This document shows, in pieces, positions 8,312-17,231 of a DNA stretch of 58,534 nt. How positions within the stretch are numbered: the stretch's first letter is position 1; the number at the start of each line of letters is the position of its first letter. The stretch is taken from positions 1 to 58,534 of the forward strand of contig NZ_JAUNOQ010000014.1 of assembly GCF_030531065.1 (NCBI RefSeq), written 5' to 3'. Made by a program: the position numbers and the translations under genes. The stretch comes from Phascolarctobacterium sp. (lineage in GTDB: Bacteria > Bacillota > Negativicutes > Acidaminococcales > Acidaminococcaceae). The notes under the pieces are model-generated. The model saw nothing but the letters and a program-made list of their open reading frames with translations, ran no database searches and was not told the origin of the DNA.

Positions 8312-11300
8312 ATGCCCAACATAAAACCTTCTTTAACGGCAGCCGTACTGCTGAGCTGCCTGTACCTGCTGCCGCCCTACCGCGCTTACGCTGACGAGCT
8401 TCCCGAATACGGCACACCTGTCGGCCCGCATCAAACGAACATTATCAATATCGACGTCGACGGCACGCCCTTCGCTAAATTTGACGTTTATACGAACGCC
8501 AACGACCCAGGCGGTTATTACACAGGCGAAACAAATACTGACGGCTCATATAAAACCTCCTCCTTCCGCGATTTCCTATGGAAAGGGACCGAACCGCAGT
8601 ACATTGCCGCAGGCATGAAATATCTTACCGATATGTTGGAACAGCCGAAGAACGAGCTGTATATGGAGCTGGCGCTCTACCCGCAAAAGGACGCCAACGC
8701 CAGCGCTAACAGCGGCGCCTGGCTTATCTACGACGCCAATGGCAAACCTTTGCAAACAAGCGACACCTTACTGGCAGCAGTTTACCAAGGAAAATATACC
8801 CTCGAAAAGGATGAATTTGCCGCTTACATAACTCTCAACGATGCGAACGAATGGTACGTGGATAAATTCCCCGTGCTTCCCGGTAACGGCACCGACTCCG
8901 ATTACTACGGCACTATTACCCACGAGATGTTCCACGCCTTAGGCCTTATTGCCGTGGTAAACGAAGACGATGACGGCAAGCTGACCTTCGGCAGTATTTT
9001 AAAAAACGACGAAAGCGACGCTTCCACAACTATTTTTACCAAATACGAGCTGGGCTTAAAGGACGTTTTCGGTAATTCCTCCTGCTATTACGACGCTAAC
9101 AGCGTTTTGCAGAGCAAAACGATTAAACCCATTACTTCTGATGAATTAAAAACGCTTACAGCTGATAAGTTAGAACCAAACACATTCTATGTAGTGCGCG
9201 ACACGGTATATGACGCCACGAACAATAAAGATTATTTCATAACCAACAGCGGCGTTTATTTCAGCGGCGAGCATGTGCTGGACGCGCTTACTACTGACGA
9301 GCAGATTGCAAAAATCGCCTGGCCCGACGATTCGCAAGTTCCGGCGGTAGAAGGGCTGCCCATCAACGGCTTTGAAGGATATGAAGGATATGCTGGTTTC
9401 ACCAACGGTTATCCCGAATTCTCCCATATCGAATTGCAGAACAGCCTCATGAGCCACCAAGCCTACCGCAACTGGTGCACCTTTATGGAGGCGGAAATCG
9501 CTCTTTTACAGGATTTAGGCTTTGAGATCGACCGCAAAAAATATTTCGGTAAATCCATTTATAATAGCGGCACTGCCGACAAGTATTTCACCTTTAATAA
9601 TACCAACGGCTTTGACAGCGCACAAACGCACGGCATCGGCCTGCATGTCTACGGCAGCTATGTAGACGTAACCCAAAGCGCCGATTTAAACGCTGCGGGC
9701 GCTTACGGTATCGGTATCCGCATGGACGGAGCAAACAATAAGCTGACTATTACCAGCGACATCAGCGCCAATGGCGAAGGCGGCAACGGACTTTTAGTAG
9801 CCTATGGCAAAGAGCATAATATCACTTTAGCTTCTGGGCATACCATCCAGGCCATGGGCAAGGACGGCGTCGCCGCGCGCTTCGACTTTGGCAACAACGA
9901 GCTGGGCGATATCTACGAATATCGCGGCTCTTATATCGACGTAGCCTACGACGAAGATAATAACGAGTGGTACAACATCTCAAATCGCCCCAAAGCCATC
10001 AACGGCGAACTTGTTACCAGCTTCAACGTCAACGGCACGCTGGCGGGCGAGCAGGCCGCCATTTACATCTCGCCCAACGCCTATGTCAAGAATATCAATA
10101 TCATGAACGGCGCTTATTTATTGGGAGATATTATTTCCGAATGGAACCCGAACCAAATTATTTACCAAAACGAAAACAGTGGCGAGGTTCTTAAACCCCA
10201 TATTCCTGTCGACGATCCCTACCACGGCATAACAGCCTTAACCTTTGGCGCGCAAAGTAACGCGGACGGTTCGGCAAAATTTTCTCTCAAGGAAGACGGA
10301 AGTACAGCTTATACCTCCGACGCTGACTTTAACCTGCGCTACGACGGCGATATAACCGGCGCCAGCGGCATCGATATGCACGTTGTCGGTGGTGCGCTGG
10401 AATATAACGGCGCGGCTAACGTCAATGCCGTTACCATCTACAAGGACGCAACGCTTAGTGGCGCAGGCGCTTATACGCTGGGCGATGAAACTTCCGCCAA
10501 TAAAGGAGAGTTCATCAACAACGGCAATTTTATTTTAGGCCATGGCGACGGCGTAACGGACGTCAGCATCAACGGCAATTATACGCAAAGCTCCAGCGGC
10601 ACGCTTGGCGTACACTTTTTAGCCGACAGTACTGCGGATAAGCTCATTATCAGCGACAATGCTAAAATTGAAGGCAAAGTAAACCTGCTGCCCGCCGAAG
10701 ACTATTTTGCCAATAACGCCACAATGACGATTAACGACTCGGACATTGTGCAAAACAAAGGCGGCGATAAAAGTAAGGTTAATAATAGCGCCAGCTATAC
10801 TTTAACCAATATCTCCCCCACGCTTTCCTTTAGCATGGAACACAATGGGCAAAGCAGTACTATCACCGCCGGGCGCGACGCCGACGCTTACAGCCAATAT
10901 GCAGTCGGCAGCGTCAATCGCAGCATCGGGCAGGCCTTCGATGCGAACGCAGGTAACGTAAAGAGCAAGGACGCGCAAAAATTAGTCGCCGCCGTCGATT
11001 TCAGCGGCAGCGGGCAAAACGTCAACGCCGCTTTAGGCAAACTAAACCCTTCTATTTACAACAGCAGCGCACAGGCTACGCTCAATATCCATCATCTGCT
11101 GAACGACTTAGTAATTAGCGGCAGCATAAAGCCGCAGGTTCCTGACCACGACGAAAGCGCTGCTAAGGAACCCGTAGCATACGGCCGTTGGCGCAGCAGC
11201 GTAACGCCGTTTTACAGTTACACCGACCAACACAACGACGCTCGCGGCTATGCAAGCCATGACAGCGGCGTTGTCGGCACGATGGAACACACCTTGGCCA

Positions 11301-12025
11301 ACGGTCTGACGCACGGCTACCACGCTGCCATAAACCATCAAAACGTCAACAAAGCTGGCAACCGCGTTAAAGGCGAAGGGCTGTACCTAGGCGCACAGGC
11401 GCAGTACGCCCCCGCCGCGTGGAACGGCTGGCAGCTATTCGGCGGCGCCCGCCTAGGCGTAGAGCAAATGCGCAGCCACAGGCGCGTCGGTATCGGCAGC
11501 TATTCCGGTACTGCGGACGCTGACTGGACCGGCTACAGCGGCAGCCTGAAAATCGGCGCGGCAGTAGAAAAAGAGCATGGCGTAATGCAGAGCGGCCCCT
11601 TTGCCGCCCTTGATTACAGCTTTGCGCACCGGCCCAGCGTGCATGAGAACGGCGGCGCTATCCGCGCCCATCTAGCCGGCGAAACTTATGATTCCCTGCG
11701 CACCCAGTTAGGCTACCGTCTTGCCACCAGGCCCAAGGCTTTGGACAGTTACGACAGTGCCCAATGGCAGGCGCACGCGGCGGTTGCGTGGAATCACGAG
11801 CTTTTAGATAATCAGGGACGCACCAGCTACCAGCTGGCAGACTTTGCGGGTGTCACCATCTCCGATACGGCGGTTGATTACGGACGCGACAGCATGAGCC
11901 TCGCGGCAGGGATAACCTTTAAAACGCCCAAAAACCTGGACGTTACCTTGAGCCTCGGCAGCGAAATGTATCGCAAGGGCGGCTCCAGCATTTACGGCAA
12001 CGTAGGCTTGGAATGGAAATTCTAA
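8312..12025 (+). CDS. Autotransporter with HExxH-bearing passenger and outer-membrane beta-barrel
   Basis: A 1237-residue secreted protein. A signal peptide spans about residues 1-27, with likely cleavage after RAYA. The passenger has a zinc-protease-like HEMFHALG at about residues 204-211 within a region rich in DANE/DDDG turns. A conserved-looking block (MSHQAYRNWCTFMEAEIALLQDLG region) follows at about 385-410, then Gly/Asn-rich beta-helix-type repeats (GIGIRMDG, GNGLLVAYGKEHN) to about 900. The last 280 or so residues form an autotransporter barrel ending in WKF, the terminal aromatic residue expected of outer-membrane barrels. GGAGG lies 8 bases before the ATG. The canonical third metzincin ligand (HExxHxxGxxH/D) is absent, as the eleventh position is Ala, so protease activity is inference. 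It stands alone between two minus-strand operons. Confidence 0.9.
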   Translation: MPNIKPSLTAAVLLSCLYLLPPYRAYADELPEYGTPVGPHQTNIINIDVDGTPFAKFDVYTNANDPGGYYTGETNTDGSYKTSSFRDFLWKGTEPQYIAAGMKYLTDMLEQPKNELYMELALYPQKDANASANSGAWLIYDANGKPLQTSDTLLAAVYQGKYTLEKDEFAAYITLNDANEWYVDKFPVLPGNGTDSDYYGTITHEMFHALGLIAVVNEDDDGKLTFGSILKNDESDASTTIFTKYELGLKDVFGNSSCYYDANSVLQSKTIKPITSDELKTLTADKLEPNTFYVVRDTVYDATNNKDYFITNSGVYFSGEHVLDALTTDEQIAKIAWPDDSQVPAVEGLPINGFEGYEGYAGFTNGYPEFSHIELQNSLMSHQAYRNWCTFMEAEIALLQDLGFEIDRKKYFGKSIYNSGTADKYFTFNNTNGFDSAQTHGIGLHVYGSYVDVTQSADLNAAGAYGIGIRMDGANNKLTITSDISANGEGGNGLLVAYGKEHNITLASGHTIQAMGKDGVAARFDFGNNELGDIYEYRGSYIDVAYDEDNNEWYNISNRPKAINGELVTSFNVNGTLAGEQAAIYISPNAYVKNINIMNGAYLLGDIISEWNPNQIIYQNENSGEVLKPHIPVDDPYHGITALTFGAQSNADGSAKFSLKEDGSTAYTSDADFNLRYDGDITGASGIDMHVVGGALEYNGAANVNAVTIYKDATLSGAGAYTLGDETSANKGEFINNGNFILGHGDGVTDVSINGNYTQSSSGTLGVHFLADSTADKLIISDNAKIEGKVNLLPAEDYFANNATMTINDSDIVQNKGGDKSKVNNSASYTLTNISPTLSFSMEHNGQSSTITAGRDADAYSQYAVGSVNRSIGQAFDANAGNVKSKDAQKLVAAVDFSGSGQNVNAALGKLNPSIYNSSAQATLNIHHLLNDLVISGSIKPQVPDHDESAAKEPVAYGRWRSSVTPFYSYTDQHNDARGYASHDSGVVGTMEHTLANGLTHGYHAAINHQNVNKAGNRVKGEGLYLGAQAQYAPAAWNGWQLFGGARLGVEQMRSHRRVGIGSYSGTADADWTGYSGSLKIGAAVEKEHGVMQSGPFAALDYSFAHRPSVHENGGAIRAHLAGETYDSLRTQLGYRLATRPKALDSYDSAQWQAHAAVAWNHELLDNQGRTSYQLADFAGVTISDTAVDYGRDSMSLAAGITFKTPKNLDVTLSLGSEMYRKGGSSIYGNVGLEWKF

Positions 12026-12041
12026 TGTAATATGCCCGACA

Positions 12042-12072
12042 GAAAAACTCCCCCGGCAATCGCCGAGGGAGT
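12042..12072 (-). terminator. Rho-independent terminator of the TRAP operon
   Basis: An 11-base stem with one mismatch (ACTCCCCCGGC at 12047-12057, GCCGAGGGAGT at 12062-12072) and loop AATC. The T-run lies on the minus-strand side (12042-12047), so it best ends the minus-strand TRAP transcript, though it may also act on the autotransporter mRNA. Confidence 0.8.
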
Positions 12073-12090
12073 TCTGCTAGGCAAAGCATT

Positions 12091-14043
12091 TTAAAAATCT
12101 TCTTCCTGAGTAATAGCGCCTTTGCGTTTATTAGTCTTTTGCCACAAATAAGCTGCAACGATGCACGCGATACCGATGCCGTCGGTAATCGTACCGGGGA
12201 TAATCATGCAAACGCCGCCTACCAGGAACAGCAAACGCTGCGGCAGGCTCAGCACATTCTGGCAGAAACCAATCATCGCCATGGAAGCGCCCCACATACC
12301 GATGATAGCTGTGCAAGCGCTCAAGGTAATAGTCAACGGCGTAGCGTCAATCATCAAAAGCTCCGGAGCCAGCACAAAAATGTACGGCACGATAAAGGCT
12401 GCAATAGCCAGCTTAGCGGCGATAACGCCGGTACGCATGGGGTTAGCCCCGGCAATACCAGCGCCTGCGTAAGCAGCCAAAGCAACGGGCGGCGTTACGT
12501 CGGCCACAATGCCGAAGTAGAACGCGAACATGTGAGCTGCCAGTACCGGTACATCCATCTGCACCAAAGCGGGAGCCGCAATGGTAGAAGTAATTACATA
12601 GTTAGCGGTGGTCGGTACGCCCATGCCCAGAATCAGGGAAGTAATCATGGTAAAGAACATAGCGGGCAACAACTGTCCGCCTGCCAAATCCAGCAGCGCG
12701 GTGGCTACCTTCAGGCCGACGCCTGTCTTGGTAACAACGCCGATGATAATACCGGCGGTAGCGCAGGCGATAAGTACGCCCAAAACGCCTTTAGAACCGT
12801 CGATTAAGCCTTGCACGATTTGACCGAAGCTGATACGGGTGGATTTACGCAGGCAAGCGCAGATAATGCTCAAAGCGATGGCCGCCAAAGCAGCGCGCAT
12901 GGGAGTATAGCCGCTCACCAACAGGTAGATAATAACGATCAAGGGAATAGCCAAATGGCCTTTTTCCAGGAACAAATCTTTAAACTTGGGCAGTTCTTCA
13001 CGCGGAGTACCCTTCAAGCCGAATTTTTTTGCTTCGTAATGTACGCCCAGCCATACGCCGATATAATACAGCATAGCCGGAATAACGGCTGCCTTAACAA
13101 CGTCAAAATACGGTACGCCGACAAATTCTGCCATCAGGAACGCAGCCGCGCCCATAACAGGGGGCATCAGCTGGCCGCCGGTAGAAGCTGCAGCTTCTAC
13201 TGCGCCGGCAAAAGCAGGACGATAGCCCAATTTTTTCATCATAGGAATGGTGAACGCGCCCGTACCGGCAACATTGCCTACGGAAGAACCGGACACGGTA
13301 CCCATTAAACCGGAGGACAGAACGGCAACCTTCGCCGGGCCGCCTGCCGCCCAACCGGCAATAGCGTTAGCCAAATCGATGAAGAATTTGCCCAAGCCGG
13401 TAGCCTCCAAATAGGAGCCGAACAAAATGAACAGATAAATAAAGGTCGAGGATACGCCCATCGGCGTACCGAAAATACCTTCCGTAGTGAAATACAGATG
13501 GTCGAACATTTCCTGGAAGCCCACGCCGCGGTGCGCCATAATACCGGGAACATACGGCCCTAAGAAAGCGTACAGCAGGAAAACGAAAGCCACGATAATC
13601 ATTGGCCAGCCTACGACGCGGCGCGCCGCTTCAAAAACCATAATCGTACCGATTAAGCCGATGATAAAATCAGTTTCCGTATTCATACCTGCGCGCAGCA
13701 CCAGCTCGCTGTAATTGATAACTATGTACATAGCGGAAAAAGCGCTGACTACGGCAAAGGCCACGTCCACAGGATGCATGGAACTCTTGGACCAGGACTG
13801 CCGCGCCGGATATAACAGGAAAATAAGCAAAAAGCCGAACGCTAAATGCACAGCGCGCTGCAGATGCGCGTCCAAAATGCCGAATGTGGCCGTATATAAT
13901 TGGAAAATAGCGAATAAAATACAAATAGCGTTCACAACATAGCCCCAGAAGCCTGTCATTTCGCGTTTATTTGATTCTTTATCAAATTTTTGCAGCACCT
14001 CTTCTGCAGAAAGCTCTCTGACCTCTTTTTCTTTTGCAGACAT
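12091..14043 (-). CDS. TRAP transporter permease, fused small and large subunits (DctQM type)
   Basis: A 650-residue inner-membrane protein with the 4TM/12TM TRAP fusion architecture. The N-terminal part (residues 25-165) holds four or five helices corresponding to DctQ. The rest is the DctM-like large permease with the repeated glycine-rich blocks VAVLSSGLMGTVSGSSVGNVA and STGGQLMPPVMGAAAFLMAE near 240-300 and LILGMGVPTTANYV near 480. It imports an organic acid or similar solute using a sodium or proton gradient and the TAXI-type receptor encoded two genes upstream. Order receptor - DUF1850 - permease, with 9- and 29-base gaps, marks one operon. The substrate is not readable from sequence; TAXI systems have been linked to dicarboxylates and amino acids. 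Confidence 0.93.
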   Translation of the reverse strand: MSAKEKEVRELSAEEVLQKFDKESNKREMTGFWGYVVNAICILFAIFQLYTATFGILDAHLQRAVHLAFGFLLIFLLYPARQSWSKSSMHPVDVAFAVVSAFSAMYIVINYSELVLRAGMNTETDFIIGLIGTIMVFEAARRVVGWPMIIVAFVFLLYAFLGPYVPGIMAHRGVGFQEMFDHLYFTTEGIFGTPMGVSSTFIYLFILFGSYLEATGLGKFFIDLANAIAGWAAGGPAKVAVLSSGLMGTVSGSSVGNVAGTGAFTIPMMKKLGYRPAFAGAVEAAASTGGQLMPPVMGAAAFLMAEFVGVPYFDVVKAAVIPAMLYYIGVWLGVHYEAKKFGLKGTPREELPKFKDLFLEKGHLAIPLIVIIYLLVSGYTPMRAALAAIALSIICACLRKSTRISFGQIVQGLIDGSKGVLGVLIACATAGIIIGVVTKTGVGLKVATALLDLAGGQLLPAMFFTMITSLILGMGVPTTANYVITSTIAAPALVQMDVPVLAAHMFAFYFGIVADVTPPVALAAYAGAGIAGANPMRTGVIAAKLAIAAFIVPYIFVLAPELLMIDATPLTITLSACTAIIGMWGASMAMIGFCQNVLSLPQRLLFLVGGVCMIIPGTITDGIGIACIVAAYLWQKTNKRKGAITQEEDF

Positions 14044-14072
14044 CGGGTATCAGCTCCTCTCATTAAATAAAC

Positions 14073-14612
14073 CTAAAAATAATTTTCCAGCCAATACTGG
14101 TAGCGATACTGAACTTTTATTGTAACCGCAGTTCCCTGCCCGTACAGCTCAATTAAATCGTAATCGTCCTCTCCGTGCGCCAAATGCTGCATGGCCTGCT
14201 CGGAAATACGTAAATTCACCTGTCGGTATGGTCTGTTCATTTCTACAATAAATTTACCGTCAGGCGTACTAGATAATTTACCGTCGGCAGGCGAATAGGG
14301 ATAACCCCAACCCAAAGATTCAAAGCGGGTATGCGTCATAGTCATATCGTTAACGGCGTTCACTCTGAAATATTCGTCCCACTCCGTTTTTTCCACAGAA
14401 TGCGTCAAACGTATATTCCAGGTATCGCCCGGATAGGTGACAAAACAAAATGGTTCCCTTACTCCCTCTGGCACCACGGCTACCACTAGCCGCAGGCCGT
14501 ACCAAATACAGAATATCGCAAAAGCACTTACTAAAATTAAAAAAAGCGTTATTGGGAAAAAAGACCGGGAGCCGGCAATAGCCGGTTTCCGGTCTTTGAA
14601 GTTCGGCATCAT
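14073..14612 (-). CDS. DUF1850 domain protein of a TRAP-TAXI locus
   Basis: A 179-residue protein with one N-terminal membrane helix (residues 18-40, FPITLFLILVSAFAIFCIWYG) and an extracytoplasmic beta domain containing the DUF1850 signature FCFVTYPGDTWNIRLTHSVEKTEWDE split over two strands and ending in a short aromatic tail. DUF1850 genes commonly sit between the receptor and permease genes of TAXI-type TRAP transporters, as here, and probably assist the transporter; no biochemical role is established. ATG ATG at the start overlaps a weak ribosome site close after the receptor stop codon, so translation may be coupled. Confidence 0.85.
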   Translation of the reverse strand: MMPNFKDRKPAIAGSRSFFPITLFLILVSAFAIFCIWYGLRLVVAVVPEGVREPFCFVTYPGDTWNIRLTHSVEKTEWDEYFRVNAVNDMTMTHTRFESLGWGYPYSPADGKLSSTPDGKFIVEMNRPYRQVNLRISEQAMQHLAHGEDDYDLIELYGQGTAVTIKVQYRYQYWLENYF

Positions 14613-14621
14613 CGAAGGATC

Positions 14622-15590
14622 TTATTTTTCACTGAAGAATTTCTCTGCACCCGGGTTAACGGTAATGGACATACCGTCTTTAGCAGTTTCTTTAGTAATA
14701 GAAGCGGCTACTGCATGGGCGGTCTTCATACGGTCAAGATTGGTGTACAGAGCTTTGGTTACGCTGTAAGCGGTGTCGGCGTCCATCTTATCGGTAACTG
14801 CCAGCATGCATTTTACAGCAACTGCCGGAACATCGGCTTCTTGTTTAGCATAGGTGCCTTTGTTGATAACCAGTTTAGTATAGAACGGATATTTCTTGAT
14901 CAAGGAATCAGCCTTATCGGCGTCAACAGGAACAAGAACAACTTCGTTCTGAGTAGAAATATCCTGAATAGCTGCGGTCGGATGGCCTGCGGTTACGAAA
15001 GCAGCGTCAACATTGCCGTCTTTCAAAGCGCTGGCAGCTTCACCGAAGGACAGGTATTGAACCTTAATATCATCGTAAGAAATACCATATTCCGCCATAA
15101 TCTGACGAGCGTTGGCTTCAGTACCGGATCCGGCTGCGCCTACGGCGATGCGTTTGCCTTTAAAGTCGGCTACGGTCTGGATGCCGGATTTCTTTAAAGT
15201 AACGATTTGCACGGTTTCAGGATACAAAGTTGCCAAGCCCTGCAGGCCGGGAACTTTCTTATCTTTGAACATTTCGGTGCCGTTAGCGGCATAATAAGCG
15301 ATATCGTTTTGAATAAAAGCAATTTCTACTTTACCTTGGTTCAGCAGGTTTACGTTTGCAACAGATGCGCCGGTGGATTGAGCGGATGCGTTAGCGCCAG
15401 GAATATTCTTGTTGAGAATATCGGCAAGAGCGCCGCCCAGCGGGAAGTAAGTACCGGAAGTACCACCGGTAGCAATATTAATGAATTTTTGGGCAGCCGG
15501 TTTCTTTTCCTCTTTCTTATCGCCGCCGCAGCCTGCGATCATAGTTGCCATTACCATGATACCAAGTAAAAAAGCTAAGATTTTTTTCAT
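14622..15590 (-). CDS. TAXI family TRAP transporter solute receptor (lipoprotein)
   Basis: A 322-residue substrate-binding lipoprotein. Signal peptide 1-20 with lipobox MIAGC (Cys21), then a Lys/Glu-rich linker and the TAXI core: INIATGGTSGTYFPLGGALAD, the AQSTGASVANVNLLNQG strand-helix, FIQNDIAYYAANG, and KRIAVGAAGSGTEANARQI in the middle lobe. Length matches the family. The receptor captures ligand outside the inner membrane for the fused DctQM permease. A good ribosome site (AAGGAGGGG) precedes the ATG, and as first gene of the operon it is expected to be the most highly expressed. Ligand unknown. Confidence 0.94.
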   Translation of the reverse strand: MKKILAFLLGIMVMATMIAGCGGDKKEEKKPAAQKFINIATGGTSGTYFPLGGALADILNKNIPGANASAQSTGASVANVNLLNQGKVEIAFIQNDIAYYAANGTEMFKDKKVPGLQGLATLYPETVQIVTLKKSGIQTVADFKGKRIAVGAAGSGTEANARQIMAEYGISYDDIKVQYLSFGEAASALKDGNVDAAFVTAGHPTAAIQDISTQNEVVLVPVDADKADSLIKKYPFYTKLVINKGTYAKQEADVPAVAVKCMLAVTDKMDADTAYSVTKALYTNLDRMKTAHAVAASITKETAKDGMSITVNPGAEKFFSEK

Positions 15591-15959
15591 TTAAGATTCC
15601 CCTCCTTGTCTTTGAATATGCGCTAGGACAGAAGCAACATATCTTTGCTATTCTAATTCGTGGTCTTTTAGTAAAATCCTGCTAAAATCAACAAAAAAAA
15701 CATTGTATACATAATACTTAAGGGAATAAAAATTCATCTTTGCCCGCTTGCTTTCAGTTTTTCAGCAAGCATATACATCAAAAATGTATATTTTTACTTC
15801 TGCAAAAGCTTCTCACGATAGTTTTTGCCTATTTACGTAATTTATGTTACAATATTAATGCTATAATTATTGTTTATCGAACAGCCCTTATGCAAAGCGC
15901 ATACAACGCTGCCTGCAAAAGGGGCTGAGACTGAAATTTTGAAGGAGTGAATTTTATCC
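15591..15959. other. Divergent intergenic region, TAXI receptor / small hypothetical gene
   Basis: AT-rich. It contains a small inverted repeat (GCTTGCT/AGCAAGC, 15746-15770) without a T-run, and the plus-strand promoter listed separately. A promoter for the TRAP operon must also lie here, but no convincing -35/-10 pair was seen on the minus strand. No small gene recognised. Confidence 0.5.
15825..15853 (+). promoter_or_regulatory. Sigma-A promoter for the 119-residue hypothetical gene
   Basis: TTGCCT (15825-15830), a 17-base spacer and TACAAT (15848-15853), about 105 bases before the start codon. Confidence 0.7.
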
Positions 15960-16319
15960 ATGAGTTCCGGAGCTTATCAATTAAGACTGGTACGTACCCT
16001 GTACCAAAATGTTTACGGCTGCATGCTGTACAATGAAAACCAACAGCCCATCGGCCAGCTGGAAATAGTCCCCAATATTCCCCTGGATCGCAGCCAGGTG
16101 CCGGAGGACGCTCCCGACGTGCCCGCATACCTGCTGGTTATCGTTAAGGACGCCGATATCAATAAGGACAACCTCATTGATTTTGAAGAACGCGCCTCTT
16201 ACGCTCTGCTGAAACGCTTCTCCACCGAAGCCATTAACTTCCAGCACTGCCAGTTCTACTATCCGTCCCCTGCCTTCATTTTTGAACAGCCCGACGCCGT
16301 CAGCCAGCCGCTGCAATAA
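15960..16319 (+). CDS. Hypothetical protein with an EF-hand-like loop
   Basis: A 119-residue soluble protein that I do not recognise. It has no signal peptide or membrane helix. Residues 66-77 (DADINKDNLIDF, followed by EE) resemble a calcium-binding EF-hand loop (D-x-N-x-D-x-x-I-D-x-E), but only one loop is present and the flanking helices are not obvious, so calcium binding is speculative. The coding case is good: a promoter at 15825-15853, an AAGGAG ribosome site about 12 bases before ATG, codon use like the neighbours, and a terminator directly after the stop. It is transcribed alone, divergent from the TRAP operon and convergent with the P-loop/Asp23 gene. Confidence 0.75.
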   Translation: MSSGAYQLRLVRTLYQNVYGCMLYNENQQPIGQLEIVPNIPLDRSQVPEDAPDVPAYLLVIVKDADINKDNLIDFEERASYALLKRFSTEAINFQHCQFYYPSPAFIFEQPDAVSQPLQ

Positions 16320-16329
16320 GCAAAAAATT

Positions 16330-16353
16330 GCCTCCCCTGCGGGAGGCTTTTTT
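16330..16353 (+). terminator. Rho-independent terminator
   Basis: Stem GCCTCCC/GGGAGGC with loop CTGC followed by TTTTTTG, 10 bases after the preceding stop codon. A run of A's on the other side may let it also act on the minus strand. Confidence 0.88.
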
Positions 16354-16403
16354 GTTGCCTAAATCACCTGCACTAATGTGAACAAAACCGGCGCTGCCGC
16401 CGT

Positions 16404-17231
16404 TCATTTATGCTTAATCGCCAGACTGCGGATAGAAACGTCCACATTTTTCACCTGCATGGCTGTCATGTATTCGATCTTTTCTTTAATCTTAGCCTGC
16501 ATCTGCCGCGTAACGGCAAAAAGCTTGACGCCGTAATACAGCACGACTTCTACTCTGATGACGATGCCCTTGCTGCTGTCACTGCGGCGACGCACTTTAA
16601 TGTTCGTCACCCGCTCCACGCCTTCCAGCTTGCCGCCAATAATATGAATGATGTCCTCGATAGCGTTATCGGCGATCAGCAGCTTGCCGTAAAAGCTAAA
16701 GGAAGGACGCACAATACTGCGGTCGGCGTCCTTTTCCTGCCGACGCTGGCTGGAAAAAATATTATAGGGCAAATCGGCAAAATAGCCGGTAAAATGAGGC
16801 TTTAATTCCACAGTGGGCACGGGCACGATATGCTTGCCTTCCTGCAAGCGGGAATAACGCGCCTTTTTGATTTCCGCCTTGCTGGCAATCTGGTTGATGT
16901 ACACCGTTTTCACCGGCGGGGCCAAATGCAGTCGTCCCACAATCTTCTTAATCATATTATCCGAGGTGGCGATAATCAGCAAACGGTTAATATTGCTGCT
17001 CTCCAAGGCGTCCCGTACTGCGCGGGCATGCTCGTCCTCGGTAAAAATAGCCCTTTTTACGGCCTGTATTCTGTTTTGCTCATTTTTCGCAGAGGTACCT
17101 GCCAAAATCTTCGTGCCCTTAATCAGCAGGCCGTCGTCAATAATAGCGTCGCATTTATTATCGAAGGCCACGCCTATGGCATGATGGCTTTTGCCCGTAC
17201 CGCTGGGACCCACAAAAGCTACTACTTCCAT
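16404..17231 (-). CDS. P-loop NTPase fused to an Asp23/Gls24-like domain
   Basis: A 275-residue protein with two parts. The N-terminus has a Walker A loop GPSGTGKS at residues 8-15 and a nucleotide-binding fold with an RLLIIATSDN strand near residue 84. Residues from about 185 resemble the Asp23/Gls24 (DUF322) fold: LIADNAIEDIIHIIGG, a V-rich strand, VEVVLYYGVKLFAV, then an amphipathic helix and VKNVDVSIRSL. Asp23-type proteins are small alkaline-shock or envelope-linked scaffolds in Firmicutes; fusion to a P-loop is unusual. It overlaps the end of the PHP gene by 10 bases, so both are translated from one message. Function unknown; a role in envelope stress or nucleotide-controlled assembly is inference. 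Confidence 0.8.
   Translation of the reverse strand: MEVVAFVGPSGTGKSHHAIGVAFDNKCDAIIDDGLLIKGTKILAGTSAKNEQNRIQAVKRAIFTEDEHARAVRDALESSNINRLLIIATSDNMIKKIVGRLHLAPPVKTVYINQIASKAEIKKARYSRLQEGKHIVPVPTVELKPHFTGYFADLPYNIFSSQRRQEKDADRSIVRPSFSFYGKLLIADNAIEDIIHIIGGKLEGVERVTNIKVRRRSDSSKGIVIRVEVVLYYGVKLFAVTRQMQAKIKEKIEYMTAMQVKNVDVSIRSLAIKHK

Noticed and set aside
15746-15770. Terminator-like hairpin GCTTGCT/AGCAAGC
   Set aside because: Seven-base stem with an 11-base loop and no T-run, between divergent genes where no transcript ends.
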